Source: Lacrimispora sp. BS-2 (GTDB lineage: Bacteria > Bacillota > Clostridia > Lachnospirales > Lachnospiraceae). From it: a stretch of 64,000 nt of DNA. This document shows positions 36,181 to 44,344 of this stretch, one piece after another. Location of the stretch: contig NZ_CP157940.1 in the NCBI RefSeq assembly GCF_040207125.1, positions 2,046,001 through 2,110,000 on the forward strand. Direction: 5' to 3'. The number at the start of each line of letters is the position of its first letter. The stretch's first letter is position 1. Under the pieces are notes generated by a model. The model ran no database searches and was not told where the DNA came from. It saw only the letters and a program-made list of their open reading frames with translations. Both the position numbers and the translations under genes were made by a program.

Positions 36181-36519
36181 TTATTTACTGCTCAACTTCT
36201 CCTCCAGCTTAACTATTCTCTCATAGCTGGCGATCATCTCCTCTGCAATGATCTTGAATGCTTCCGCGCTCATAAGCTGGTCTTCCGCATGAATCAGAAT
36301 CAGGGAACCGCCCACCATCTCACCCTGAGCTTCTTTCTGAATTAGTTCAAAGTGGGCCTCATGTCCTGTGAGGAACATTTCCTGACCGGCTTTCATACAT
36401 TCCCCGGCACCGTCAAAATCCCCATGCTTTGCTTTCTGGATCGCCTCAATGTAGCTGGACCGTGCACCGCCTACATTGGATATGATTTTAAAACAAATCG
36501 TCTCTAAGCCCTCTAACAT
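36181..36519 (-). CDS. PTS lactose/cellobiose-type subunit IIA
   Basis: The 112-residue three-helix protein has the phosphorylated His77 in GGSLILIHAEDQLMSAE and the N-terminal GGARSSYIEAIQKAKHGDF. The ATG at 36519 is preferred because CAGGAGG lies 8 bp upstream; a longer frame lacks a site. It is the first gene of the PTS operon and is preceded by a hairpin and the palindrome at 36649-36667. Confidence 0.92.
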   Translation of the reverse strand: MLEGLETICFKIISNVGGARSSYIEAIQKAKHGDFDGAGECMKAGQEMFLTGHEAHFELIQKEAQGEMVGGSLILIHAEDQLMSAEAFKIIAEEMIASYERIVKLEEKLSSK

Positions 36520-36552
36520 ATTACTGCCTCCTGTATGTGTTAATGAAAACAA

Positions 36553-36583
36553 GATGCAGCAAAACCGTTCTGTTTGCTGCATC
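36553..36583 (-). terminator. Terminator or leader attenuator before the PTS operon
   Basis: GATGCAGCAAA (36553-36563) pairs with TTTGCTGCATC (36573-36583) around a 9-nt loop, followed on the reverse strand by TTGTTTTC. It lies 86 bp after the regulator gene and 34 bp before IIA, so it either ends the regulator transcript or attenuates the PTS operon. Confidence 0.6.
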
Positions 36584-36648
36584 TTAAATTAAGCTGCCTT
36601 AATTAATTATAATTATAAGGCACTTATTCAATTTTTTCCTTAAAGGTA

Positions 36649-36667
36649 TTTCCTAGCTCTTAGGAAA
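36649..36667. promoter_or_regulatory. 19-bp palindromic operator, copy 1
   Basis: TTTCCTA-GCTCT-TAGGAAA is a perfect 7-bp inverted repeat with 5-bp spacer, 130 bp upstream of the IIA start. An identical arrangement with a different spacer recurs at 39831-39849, supporting a regulator binding site for the PRD protein of this locus. Confidence 0.65.
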
Positions 36668-36668
36668 T

Positions 36669-38588
36669 TCACTCCATGATCCGGTCGATAAATTCATCAT
36701 ATTCGCAGGGAGCCGCCAATTTTGCCAGCTCCTCAGGCTGATTCACTATGTTGGATATCCAGTCAAAGAAGATTTTAATCATCCTGGCATCTCCTTTATT
36801 GATAGCGAACAGCATTACCAGCCGTACCTCAAAGACGCCCCATTTCACAGGATTTTTAAGCTGGGCCACCGCAATGGTGGAATTCCTGGCAAAGGCCCCA
36901 AAGGCATGGGGAATAGCAAATGTATTCACAAAGGAGGTTGGGGACATCTGCTCTCTCTTTAATACCACATCTGTAAATTCCGGGTCCACAACGCCCGCCT
37001 TTATGAGACTTAAGCACAGCAGGGTGATAATTTCCTCCGGACTGGTACAGTTCACCTCAGTATGGTAGTGCTCCCGGGGGATTAAGTTGCCGATATGGGA
37101 GGAAAACTCCAGCCGGAATCCTTTCTTATCCAGCCGGTTGATGGCCTGGAGAATCCTGGACTCTGTTTCAGAATCCACAAATAAGTTAATGGGGACTGTT
37201 TCCACATTAAGCCCGTGCTCCAGGGGAAATGTACTGAGCAGCAGGTCCGGATCCAGGGAAGATACTGCCTCCTCTTCAAAATAACCAAAGACCTTTACCA
37301 CTTCCATCCTCTCACGAAACATATCGGAGATTTTCTTCACACACATATCGGAAAAGGACTGGTTGTGAGGCAGGATCATTACGGCACAGTACTTCCTTTC
37401 CGCTTTCATGCGCTCACTGGCAGCTCCCAGATGAAGGGCGATATAACAGCTCTCCGCATCGGATATAGGAGTCTTAAGCCTTTCTTCCAGAAATTGCAGC
37501 ACGTAGATGCCCATCTCAAAGACCAGAGGGTATTTGCGCTTGATCTCTTCCACAAATATATCCTCCATCCGAACCTGGTTCCTGACGCGCTCGACCAGTC
37601 CGTGGATATGCATCTTAAGACCGGCGATAAGGTCCCCATCCTGTCGGAAATCCAGCCCGAACAGAGTGTATATCTGCTCCAGGGCCTCACCTACCAGCTT
37701 TCTGGTACTCAGCCACCTGCCGGCGAAATTCACGTAATCATCAGTATAATTGGAAGACTTTCTCCCCATGACCACCAGGGCGAACATACTGACTTCGCCG
37801 TCCTGGATCTTTATGTGCAGGCGTTTGGAAATTCGGTCATAGAAGTCCCGTGAAATCTGGTACTCAATGGTATCCTCAAGTTCCGGCATCTCCTCATCCA
37901 TGCTGATGTAGTTGGCGCAGTTCATCCTCTCAATGCTGGTACCGGCGTGCAGGATAAGCATGGGAAACATGGATTCATGAATGGAATAATCGTATTCCTT
38001 CAGCACAGCCACGAATATGTCCTTTACTTCGATCAAATTAAAGCTTTTGTACAAATTAGCCAGCAGGTTTAAGTTGAGAAAATTCTCCTGCACTTCGGCC
38101 ATCAGAAGATCCTTGTAAAACCGCCGTTTTCCAGCCTCATCCCCCTTTAAGGAAATGCATTCCCTATTGCGGACCAGCTTTAAGCCGGGATAGGGCTCCA
38201 GCATCTTCCGTATACGCTTTAAGTCATTGTCAATGGAGGCTCCGCTGACATAGATCTGGCTCTGGAGAAGGGTGAGGTTCAGTTCCTTCACCTCGAATAA
38301 CAGCTTCTGTATAATGTATGCACAGCGGGCACCTGGAGTCTGGGGAATATCCCCTCCCCTGGATTCTTTCAGCGGCAGAGGAGATATTCTGGCCTTTTCG
38401 CAGATCCGGTAGCCCTTCCGAACATTAGATTCTATGGGAGGCGGGATCATTTGTCTGTTGATGGATTCCACATCGGAGCGTATGGTACGGTCCGACACCT
38501 GCAGAAGTACAGCCAGGCGCCGGCTGGTTATCCAGTCTCTCCGCTCAGATAATATGGTAAGCAGCTGCTCCTGTCTTTCATTCTGCAT
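36669..38588 (-). CDS. PRD-containing transcriptional regulator (BglG/MtlR/LicR type with PTS domains)
   Basis: The 639-residue regulator begins with a DeoR/Mga-like helix-turn-helix (LLTILSERRDWITSRRLAVLLQVSDRTIRSDVESIN). Two PTS regulation domains follow, then a IIB-like segment (YCAVMILPHNQSFSDMCVKKI) and a C-terminal IIA-like domain (FVNTFAIPHAFGAF with its His). Phosphorylation of PRD histidines by HPr/IIB tunes activity to sugar availability. The ATG at 38588 follows AAAAGGAG with 9-bp spacing; the frame extends further upstream without a site. It is encoded between the muramidase-like gene and the PTS operon and is the natural candidate to bind the two palindromes. Confidence 0.9.
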   Translation of the reverse strand: MQNERQEQLLTILSERRDWITSRRLAVLLQVSDRTIRSDVESINRQMIPPPIESNVRKGYRICEKARISPLPLKESRGGDIPQTPGARCAYIIQKLLFEVKELNLTLLQSQIYVSGASIDNDLKRIRKMLEPYPGLKLVRNRECISLKGDEAGKRRFYKDLLMAEVQENFLNLNLLANLYKSFNLIEVKDIFVAVLKEYDYSIHESMFPMLILHAGTSIERMNCANYISMDEEMPELEDTIEYQISRDFYDRISKRLHIKIQDGEVSMFALVVMGRKSSNYTDDYVNFAGRWLSTRKLVGEALEQIYTLFGLDFRQDGDLIAGLKMHIHGLVERVRNQVRMEDIFVEEIKRKYPLVFEMGIYVLQFLEERLKTPISDAESCYIALHLGAASERMKAERKYCAVMILPHNQSFSDMCVKKISDMFRERMEVVKVFGYFEEEAVSSLDPDLLLSTFPLEHGLNVETVPINLFVDSETESRILQAINRLDKKGFRLEFSSHIGNLIPREHYHTEVNCTSPEEIITLLCLSLIKAGVVDPEFTDVVLKREQMSPTSFVNTFAIPHAFGAFARNSTIAVAQLKNPVKWGVFEVRLVMLFAINKGDARMIKIFFDWISNIVNQPEELAKLAAPCEYDEFIDRIME

Positions 38589-38635
38589 GTCTAAATACTC
38601 CTTTTTTTGCTGTATTCTTCTGCAATAGCCTCTGT

Positions 38636-39727
38636 TCAGAGAATGCTGAATGCAAACACCGTCCATGGCTTTGCATAATCCAGCAGAACGTGCTCATACT
38701 CAGGTAGATGACCGATAACATTTTTGCGGCCGTCATTTGGCATGTCTTTGGTGACGATTTGCAGTTCCCCCTTATATTTGGGATAACCATCATTTAAGAT
38801 GACCACATCACCAGGTTTTAATTCCCTGGTATTGGCAGCAGGAATGGAGTGGTCTGCAAATGTGACTCTGGGACCGGAGGAACGGATCATATAGTCGCTT
38901 ACATCACCTCTTACCACATGATGGGACTTATAATCCAGGATCTGGTGCTCGGTCTGAGTCAGTTCTTTCTCCAGCTGGATACGAAAGGTCAGAATGCTGG
39001 AATTAAGACCGGCACAAGCCTTAAGTTCCTCATCAGTGGCATAGGCATTAGCAATGAGCACATCATCTACCATGCCGGTGGCAAACAGATGACGCACCTG
39101 AAAATCAATGGGAAGACCGCGGTGCATCTCCAGAGTACACAGTCCTTCATTTACGGGCCACGGGCCATATGCAAAAGGCGCGTTGCTGGACACAAAGGCC
39201 GCCACCTTAAGCCCCAGTGATTTTATCTTTTCATTACAGGTATTAAAATGTTTAAGGCTCAATCCCGTGTACTTCTGCGGATAAAAATTGTGGCAGGTAA
39301 TTAGCTTTTCACGATCCGGATGATGATCTATGATATTCTCCACATATGCCAGCTTGGCGCTGGAATTGAGCTCTATTTTAAGCCCCTGGGGATTGTAAGT
39401 CATAAGGCTTTCTTTCATGCCGTCAAAGCCTTCATCCAGACGGATGCCATCCACATGCATTTCCTGAAATATGGATAAGTCTTCGTAGGAGATTCCCAGC
39501 CGGGAGAATACGGCAGGGCTTACATCCGGTATGATCTCCATACCGCAGGCGTGGGCTTCATCCGCCAGTCTCCGAAAACGGCCGATTACCTCTTCCCTGC
39601 TCTCCTCCACGCTTAAGAGACAGGTAAAGATTCTCTTATACCCCAATCTCCCTGCCTTTCTGATATATTCCATGTCCTTTTCTTCAGTAGAATGTTCCGG
39701 ATAAACGGAAATGCCCAATCTTGCCAT
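38636..39727 (-). CDS. MupG-like TIM-barrel protein (6-phospho-N-acetylmuramidase family, DUF871)
   Basis: The 363-residue protein begins MARLGISVYPEHSTEEKDMEYI and contains DVSPAVFSRLGISYEDLSIFQEM, GIRLDEGFDG, IELNSSAKLA and CHNFYPQKYTGL, all typical of the MupG/DUF871 family with an N-terminal TIM barrel and a cyclophilin-like C-terminal domain. Staphylococcus aureus MupG hydrolyses MurNAc-6-phosphate-GlcNAc taken up by a PTS. Here it implies that the PTS product is a 6-phosphorylated amino-sugar disaccharide. The ATG at 39727 follows GAGGGG; an upstream ATG lacks a site. Confidence 0.85.
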   Translation of the reverse strand: MARLGISVYPEHSTEEKDMEYIRKAGRLGYKRIFTCLLSVEESREEVIGRFRRLADEAHACGMEIIPDVSPAVFSRLGISYEDLSIFQEMHVDGIRLDEGFDGMKESLMTYNPQGLKIELNSSAKLAYVENIIDHHPDREKLITCHNFYPQKYTGLSLKHFNTCNEKIKSLGLKVAAFVSSNAPFAYGPWPVNEGLCTLEMHRGLPIDFQVRHLFATGMVDDVLIANAYATDEELKACAGLNSSILTFRIQLEKELTQTEHQILDYKSHHVVRGDVSDYMIRSSGPRVTFADHSIPAANTRELKPGDVVILNDGYPKYKGELQIVTKDMPNDGRKNVIGHLPEYEHVLLDYAKPWTVFAFSIL

Positions 39728-39830
39728 ATAAATTACCCCTCTCTTATATTTAACCAGCCGGTCCTGATCTGCCGGATGGTCCTTTGACATTAACTATAAT
39801 CCGTCAAGAAAGAGTTTGGAGATAAATCTG

Positions 39831-39849
39831 TTTCCTAATTACTAGGAAA
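39831..39849. promoter_or_regulatory. 19-bp palindromic operator, copy 2
   Basis: TTTCCTA-ATTAC-TAGGAAA has the same arms and spacing as copy 1 and lies 104 bp upstream of the MupG-like gene. Confidence 0.65.
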
Positions 39850-39863
39850 TAATCTTGTTTCTG

Positions 39864-40121
39864 CTATAAATTGGCCGGAAGAAATTCCTTAAGGAAACTC
39901 AATGCCTTGTTCTCATCCGTCCCCTCCACTATAAACTCCAGTAATTCTCCCTGGCGTGCTCCCAGACCTATGAGCGAAAGCACATTCTTGCAATCCGCTG
40001 TACCTTTCCTGCTCTTAAGGGTTATACGGCTCTCATATTCCGATGCCGTCCTGCTCAGCCTCATAGCATTGATAGCGTGGAGCCCCTGTTTGTCCGATAC
40101 TATGTATTCATAACTTATCAT
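39864..40121 (-). CDS. HPr-like phosphocarrier protein
   Basis: The 85-residue protein has the HPr fold with His15 in KQGLHAINAMRLS and a NVLSLIGLGARQG segment at the regulatory-serine region. In canonical HPr the active site is HARPA with Arg17; here it is HAINA, so Arg17 is replaced by Ile, which should alter phosphotransfer. The position suggests a dedicated phosphocarrier for the adjacent PTS rather than the housekeeping HPr. It starts 80 bp downstream of a terminator-like hairpin. Confidence 0.85.
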   Translation of the reverse strand: MISYEYIVSDKQGLHAINAMRLSRTASEYESRITLKSRKGTADCKNVLSLIGLGARQGELLEFIVEGTDENKALSFLKEFLPANL

Positions 40122-40200
40122 CTCATCATCACCTTTTTACGATTCATGGGAAAACGACAAGCCAATGTCAGAAGAGCCTGACACCAGCAGCTGGGCACAC

Positions 40201-40234
40201 AAAAAGGCACATCCTCTTAGGAAAATGTGCCTTT
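40201..40234 (-). terminator. Terminator-like leader hairpin upstream of HPr
   Basis: AAAGGCACAT (40203-40212) pairs with ATGTGCCTTT (40225-40234). On the reverse strand five T residues follow. No reverse-strand gene lies upstream, so it may attenuate the HPr transcript. Its 12-nt loop contains CTCTTAGGAAA, identical to the right half of operator copy 1. Confidence 0.55.
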
Positions 40235-40330
40235 CATACTCTGTCTCTGATTTTTATCAATTGTCCCGCCCCCCCTAAAAATCATAATCGAAGCCACAAG
40301 CTGTCATGCCTGCGGCTTATCACCAGAATA

Positions 40331-40365
40331 GAGATAGCAGGATTCGAACCCATGACCCTGCTTAA
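40331..40365 (-). other. tRNA-like 3' fragment (possible attachment scar)
   Basis: The reverse strand reads CATGGGTTCGAATCCTG with a flanking acceptor-like CTATCTC, a T-arm and acceptor 3' strand arrangement. T-stem pairing is imperfect, no CCA is encoded and no 5' half is present. It lies next to a phage-type muramidase gene. Confidence 0.4.
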
Positions 40366-40518
40366 CTCCTTTTGTCTCACTATTTGCAAGTTTAACAGCT
40401 TTGCCGTTGGTTGTCAAGACCAGACAAAAGTACTCTCAAAGCCCTAAATTCAGGACTTTGATGGTTTCAAAATTGAAGTTCATTGTTTACAAACAGATGA
40501 AAATCTTCTTTCTATTTA

Positions 40519-40536
40519 TTGAATTTGCAAATTCAA
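40519..40536 (+). promoter_or_regulatory. Perfect 18-bp palindrome in the muramidase leader
   Basis: TTGAATTTGCAAATTCAA is a perfect palindrome 24 bp upstream of the start codon and just before the AAAAGGAG site. It is well placed as an operator. Confidence 0.45.
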
Positions 40537-40560
40537 CAAAATAGAAAAGGAGATATTATT

Positions 40561-41460
40561 ATGGCAGATTATGATAACTCAAGATATACCTATGCCCAGG
40601 TGCTTGCAGGCACTGGCTATTACATGAAGGATGACAAGCTTCGTTACAGTGCAGGTGTAAAAACCATGCAGACGAAATTAAATACAGCAGGGCACAAATG
40701 CGGCACTCCTGATGGAAAATTCGGCAATAATAGTGATACCGCAGTAAGAAGCTTTCAGAGAGCCAAAGGTCTTACTGTAGATGGTAAAGCCGGAAAAAAC
40801 ACCCTTATTGCACTTGATAAGGCAGCAGCCGGCGGCGATTCTGGCGGTGGCTCCGGCGCCAGTACGGCAGCTAAAAACTTAAAGAAGAAATTCGGATCTA
40901 TTATTTCTTCATTTGCATCGAAATATTCCATTGATGAGGACGTTTTAGGCGGATTTATCCTGACAGAATCGTCTGGATCAGGCTTTACCGACGGAAAGTT
41001 ATTAATCCGGTTTGAAAACCATATTTTCTTAAAAAATGTTTCCAACGCTTCCTCAACCTTTAAGGTGGAAAATAAGGTACATTATTACTACAAAAACGGC
41101 AAATGGAATCAGACTCATACCGGAAAGCAGGCCAGTGAATATGAAGCCTTTAACCTGGCAAAAAACATCAGTGAGTATTATGCATATTATTCTATCAGTA
41201 TGGGACTCCCCCAGATTATGGGCTTTAACTATAAAGTTACCGGTTATGACTCTCCAGCAGCCATGTTTAAGGATTTCAGCATCAGTGAGGACAAGCAGAT
41301 GACAGGATTTTGCACCTTTGTTGCAAAATACGACAATGGCTCATTATTAAAAGCTTGCCAGTCACGTGATTTTACTAACATGGGGAAAATTTACAATGGA
41401 GACGGTGACACCTATGGTCCTAAGTTAAAGAAAAATGCAGCCGATTACGCAAAAGCATAA
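40561..41460 (+). CDS. Peptidoglycan-binding N-acetylmuramidase (DUF3380-type endolysin-like)
   Basis: The 299-residue protein has an N-terminal peptidoglycan-binding domain (MQTKLNTAGHKCGTPDGKFGNNSDTAVRSFQRAKGLTVDGKAGKNTL), a Gly/Ser linker, and a C-terminal muramidase domain with FILTESSGSGF, LLIRFENHIF and SISMGLPQIMGFNYKVTGY, as in DUF3380 lysozymes of phages. There is no signal peptide, so release needs a holin, lysis or non-classical export, and no holin gene adjoins it. AAAAGGAG precedes the ATG. It is probably a prophage or bacteriocin remnant, or a wall enzyme captured from one. Confidence 0.85.
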   Translation: MADYDNSRYTYAQVLAGTGYYMKDDKLRYSAGVKTMQTKLNTAGHKCGTPDGKFGNNSDTAVRSFQRAKGLTVDGKAGKNTLIALDKAAAGGDSGGGSGASTAAKNLKKKFGSIISSFASKYSIDEDVLGGFILTESSGSGFTDGKLLIRFENHIFLKNVSNASSTFKVENKVHYYYKNGKWNQTHTGKQASEYEAFNLAKNISEYYAYYSISMGLPQIMGFNYKVTGYDSPAAMFKDFSISEDKQMTGFCTFVAKYDNGSLLKACQSRDFTNMGKIYNGDGDTYGPKLKKNAADYAKA

Positions 41461-41482
41461 TCATCTTAAAGTATAACAAAAG

Positions 41483-41522
41483 CGGCCCCAGGTGATTTTA
41501 ACATGCACCTGGAGCCGTTTTT
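41483..41522 (+). terminator. Terminator of the muramidase gene
   Basis: CGGC-CCCAGGTG pairs with CACCTGG-A-GCCG, followed by TTTTTT on the forward strand, 22 bp after the stop codon. Confidence 0.9.
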
Positions 41523-41548
41523 ACAAATTAATCAAAAGTAATGAATGA

Positions 41549-42232
41549 TTATTTATTTTCCAGATATTTACATATGTTATCAATGTTTATATCTTTTTCA
41601 TCCATATTTTCGGTTATGTCATCTATTAAATCCTTTGCCAGATGAAATTCCTTTTTATCCGCCAGGAAAATTCTGGCTCTGGGGCGAGGAACCATGCCTT
41701 GAGGACCAGCACCTGTAATATAGTTAATAATGACGATTATATCCTTTAAATTGTCATGATTCACATCGCGGAATCCTACAGACTCCACACCATCAAAAAG
41801 ACCTGCATAAGTATCAGTTCTGTTATTTTCGCCATAATAAGGGAATGAATATACAACCTTATTGTCTTTCATCAGATAAAATGAAACATCTTCAAAATCA
41901 GCACCAGCTTCCGGAGCATATGAAATAAACCTTACATTTCCCCATTCATTCAATTCAACATCAAAGGATTGATCTGGTATGATTCGTTTTTCATCCAGGG
42001 ATATCTCTGATTGAGAAACTCCGGTATCAGAGGCAGAAGATGAATTTATCTTCACGCTTTTTGTCTCACTTTCTTTTTCCTCATTATTTTCATTGGATGA
42101 TTCAACTTTTATCTGTCCTTCTTCTGAAGTTACAGTGTTCGGATTCAACTGGTCACCTTTTGTTTTCTGGCAGCCTGCCAATAAGCATCCACACAGCAAT
42201 GCCGCCGCTAATAAAATCACCTTTTTTTTCAT
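41549..42232 (-). CDS. Lipoprotein with VCBS/FG-GAP-like C-terminal segment
   Basis: The 227-residue protein has a lipobox (LLCGCLLAGCQ). A Ser/Glu-rich linker (about residues 30-75) is followed by a globular domain with SVGFRDVNHDNLKDIIVIINY, a calcium-binding FG-GAP/VCBS-like Asp pattern. The ATG at 42232 follows AGGGGG; a longer frame is unsupported. It would be anchored outside the membrane. No specific role can be assigned. Confidence 0.75.
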   Translation of the reverse strand: MKKKVILLAAALLCGCLLAGCQKTKGDQLNPNTVTSEEGQIKVESSNENNEEKESETKSVKINSSSASDTGVSQSEISLDEKRIIPDQSFDVELNEWGNVRFISYAPEAGADFEDVSFYLMKDNKVVYSFPYYGENNRTDTYAGLFDGVESVGFRDVNHDNLKDIIVIINYITGAGPQGMVPRPRARIFLADKKEFHLAKDLIDDITENMDEKDINIDNICKYLENK

Positions 42233-42341
42233 GTTACAACCCCCTAATATTTTTTTATATGTTTGCATTCATTGGGTAATACAAATTCACTATTTTCTTT
42301 TTAAATTCTTCCATATATCGGATACCGTTTTAGGACATTGT

Positions 42342-42746
42342 TTAACACATGCCTTTCATATCCGCTTCTCCAAATTCCCCGGCATTCGGTTTTGTCTTGT
42401 GCCGAAAAAGCGTTTCTTCAAAAGGGATATCAAAATAATAAGCATGGATCTGATTGGCGAATTCATCTTTTATGACTTCAAATAGTCTTTGATACCAATC
42501 TGCATATAAGATACCCTCTAATATTACAGTTGCACAATTTTCCTTTCCATATCTAACAAGATTAATCATTAAATCAATCGCTTGTGTTTCTCAACCATCA
42601 TTTACGTACAACATTTCCCGCCGAACTACATCTTGTGAAATAAGTAACGTACCTCTTCCATAATGTCTTTGTAGTTTTCTTGCAATGGTTGTTTTTCCAC
42701 TTCCAGAATTACCCCTTAATATGATAATCTTTGGATTTATATTCAT
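42342..42746 (-). pseudogene. P-loop kinase (AAA_33/zeta-like) with in-frame stop
   Basis: Reading from the ATG at 42746 gives NPKIIILRGNSGSGKTTIARKL (Walker A GNSGSGKT) up to EMLYVNDG, then a TGA near 42592. The same frame resumes ETQAIDLMINLVRYGKENCATVILEG and continues to YYFDIPFEETLFRHKTKP before ending early at 42342. The family usually continues further, so the C-terminus is also lost. One nonsense mutation plus a truncated end indicate a pseudogene. Confidence 0.75.
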
Positions 42747-42902
42747 ATGACTTTCACCTCTGGATTCCGATTTCTTAATTATACCAAAAATTGGAATAAA
42801 AATATATCATAATTTCTGTAAGAAGTTCTGCCATGTGACGATCTTGCACATTGCCCGCTCTTTTTTACCTGATGCCTAAATAACACTCACTCCTGTTTTA
42901 AT

Positions 42903-43343
42903 TTATATTATTTTTTTATTCATAAATACAAGGTTTGGATCCGTTTCATATCCATTTTTATTGTAGAATCCTTCAGTCCTTGGATCTTTCAAAGTGAGTA
43001 AGTTAATACTTTCTACCCCTCTTCTTTTCACATCCTGTTGAACCAAAGACAGCATTTGAGTCCCCAGTCCCATTCTGCTAAAATCTACAGAAATCACAAA
43101 ATCCTGTATATGAAATTCTTTAACGCCTAAATAGGAGGTTATGTATCCCATTAAAAACCCAACTATATTTCCATCTTGACGGGCTTCATATCCCAGGGCC
43201 ATGGGATTTTGAAGATAATCATTGATCCTCATACCAGCCATGCCAAGTGTCCACGTTTCATTCCAGGGGTTCATACGAAAAGACTTTACATATAGTTCCA
43301 AGATTTCTTCTGAAACATTTCCTTGAATAATTTTTAATTCCAT
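42903..43343 (-). CDS. GNAT family N-acetyltransferase
   Basis: The 146-residue protein shows the GNAT core: IVGFLMGYITSYLGVKEFHIQDFVISVDFSRMGLGTQML (acetyl-CoA loop RMGLGTQ) and INLLTLKDPRTEGFYNKNGYE. The substrate is unknown. The ATG at 43343 is preferred, with GAGGAG just upstream; a TTG two codons earlier is also possible. A full-length normal frame distinguishes it from the decayed kinase gene downstream. Confidence 0.83.
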   Translation of the reverse strand: MELKIIQGNVSEEILELYVKSFRMNPWNETWTLGMAGMRINDYLQNPMALGYEARQDGNIVGFLMGYITSYLGVKEFHIQDFVISVDFSRMGLGTQMLSLVQQDVKRRGVESINLLTLKDPRTEGFYNKNGYETDPNLVFMNKKII

Positions 43344-43466
43344 AATCAATCTCCTCTCATTGTAAAATCAATATAAATTATAACCGAAAGGTATGAAGAA
43401 CACCTTCCAACTTCTTAATCCGGCAATTAACAGCTTTTTAGCCGTTTGACTATCTTGCTTTTAAAA

Positions 43467-44324
43467 TCACAAATATTTTTTTCCTATACTAAATCCTCTG
43501 CCTCTTACCTCATTAACATGGCTGATAATCACAAAGGCCTCGTCGTCTATTTCATGAATCAGCTTTTCAAATTTAGATAAATCATTATTAGAAATAACCG
43601 TTAGTAAGACATCCATCTCTCGTTCCAGATATCCTGATTTACTATGTAAAAGTGTGACTCCTCTGTCAAATCTCGAAATTATTGCATCTTTTATCTCCGA
43701 AGATTTGACACTTATTACTTTTATCTGTATTTTATTTGTACCAAGTAATAGAAGTTTATCTAAGACGATGGAATAAATCATAACTAAAATGATGCCATAA
43801 AGGATTTTATTTTTATCACTAAACGTTACCTGCAGTGCAAGTATGATACAGTCTCCTACGTATAAACTGACAGATACCGGAATATGCGTATACTTATGTA
43901 AAATTAAAGGTGGTATACTCATGCCTCCAGTACTTGCCCCAACTCTGATAACAAGAGCAATCGCACTTCCTATACAAACACCTCCGAATATTGTACATAA
44001 AAAAATATCATCTGTAATTACAAAATTTACGAACAATGTCTGCAATACTTCCAAAGATAATGGAAAGAATAATGTACTAATCAGTGTAGTTAATGCGAAC
44101 TTTTTTCCCAAAACGAACAATCCAATTAAAAACATAATTACATTAAAAACTAATACAATACTTGAAATAGGTAGTTTTGTATAGTGATTAACAGCAATTG
44201 CAATCCCCGTTGTTCCTCCGGTAATTAAGCCAGAAGGCATAATAAAAAACACAATTCCTACTGCATAAATAAAATTCCCTAACATGATCGTTAAAATTTC
44301 CAGTGCTAATCTTCCTTTTTTCAT
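43467..44324 (-). CDS. YitT family membrane protein (DUF161/DUF2179)
   Basis: The 285-residue protein has five or six membrane helices, with the DUF161 signatures FIMPSGLITGGTTGIAIAVNH and GGVCIGSAIALVIRVGASTGGMSIPPLIL, and a C-terminal cytosolic DUF2179 domain (KDAIISRFDRGVTLLHSKSGYLEREMDVLLTVI). The biochemical role of YitT proteins is unclear; some act in thiol or nitrite/formate-related export. A terminator hairpin lies directly before its ribosome binding site. Confidence 0.88.
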   Translation of the reverse strand: MKKGRLALEILTIMLGNFIYAVGIVFFIMPSGLITGGTTGIAIAVNHYTKLPISSIVLVFNVIMFLIGLFVLGKKFALTTLISTLFFPLSLEVLQTLFVNFVITDDIFLCTIFGGVCIGSAIALVIRVGASTGGMSIPPLILHKYTHIPVSVSLYVGDCIILALQVTFSDKNKILYGIILVMIYSIVLDKLLLLGTNKIQIKVISVKSSEIKDAIISRFDRGVTLLHSKSGYLEREMDVLLTVISNNDLSKFEKLIHEIDDEAFVIISHVNEVRGRGFSIGKKYL

Positions 44325-44344
44325 ATCATAACCTCCAAAAAAAA

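Noticed and set aside
42585..42600. Selenocysteine codon (TGA) in the kinase-like gene
   Set aside because: The family has no redox role, no insertion hairpin was visible after the TGA, and the C-terminus is also truncated, so a nonsense mutation is simpler.
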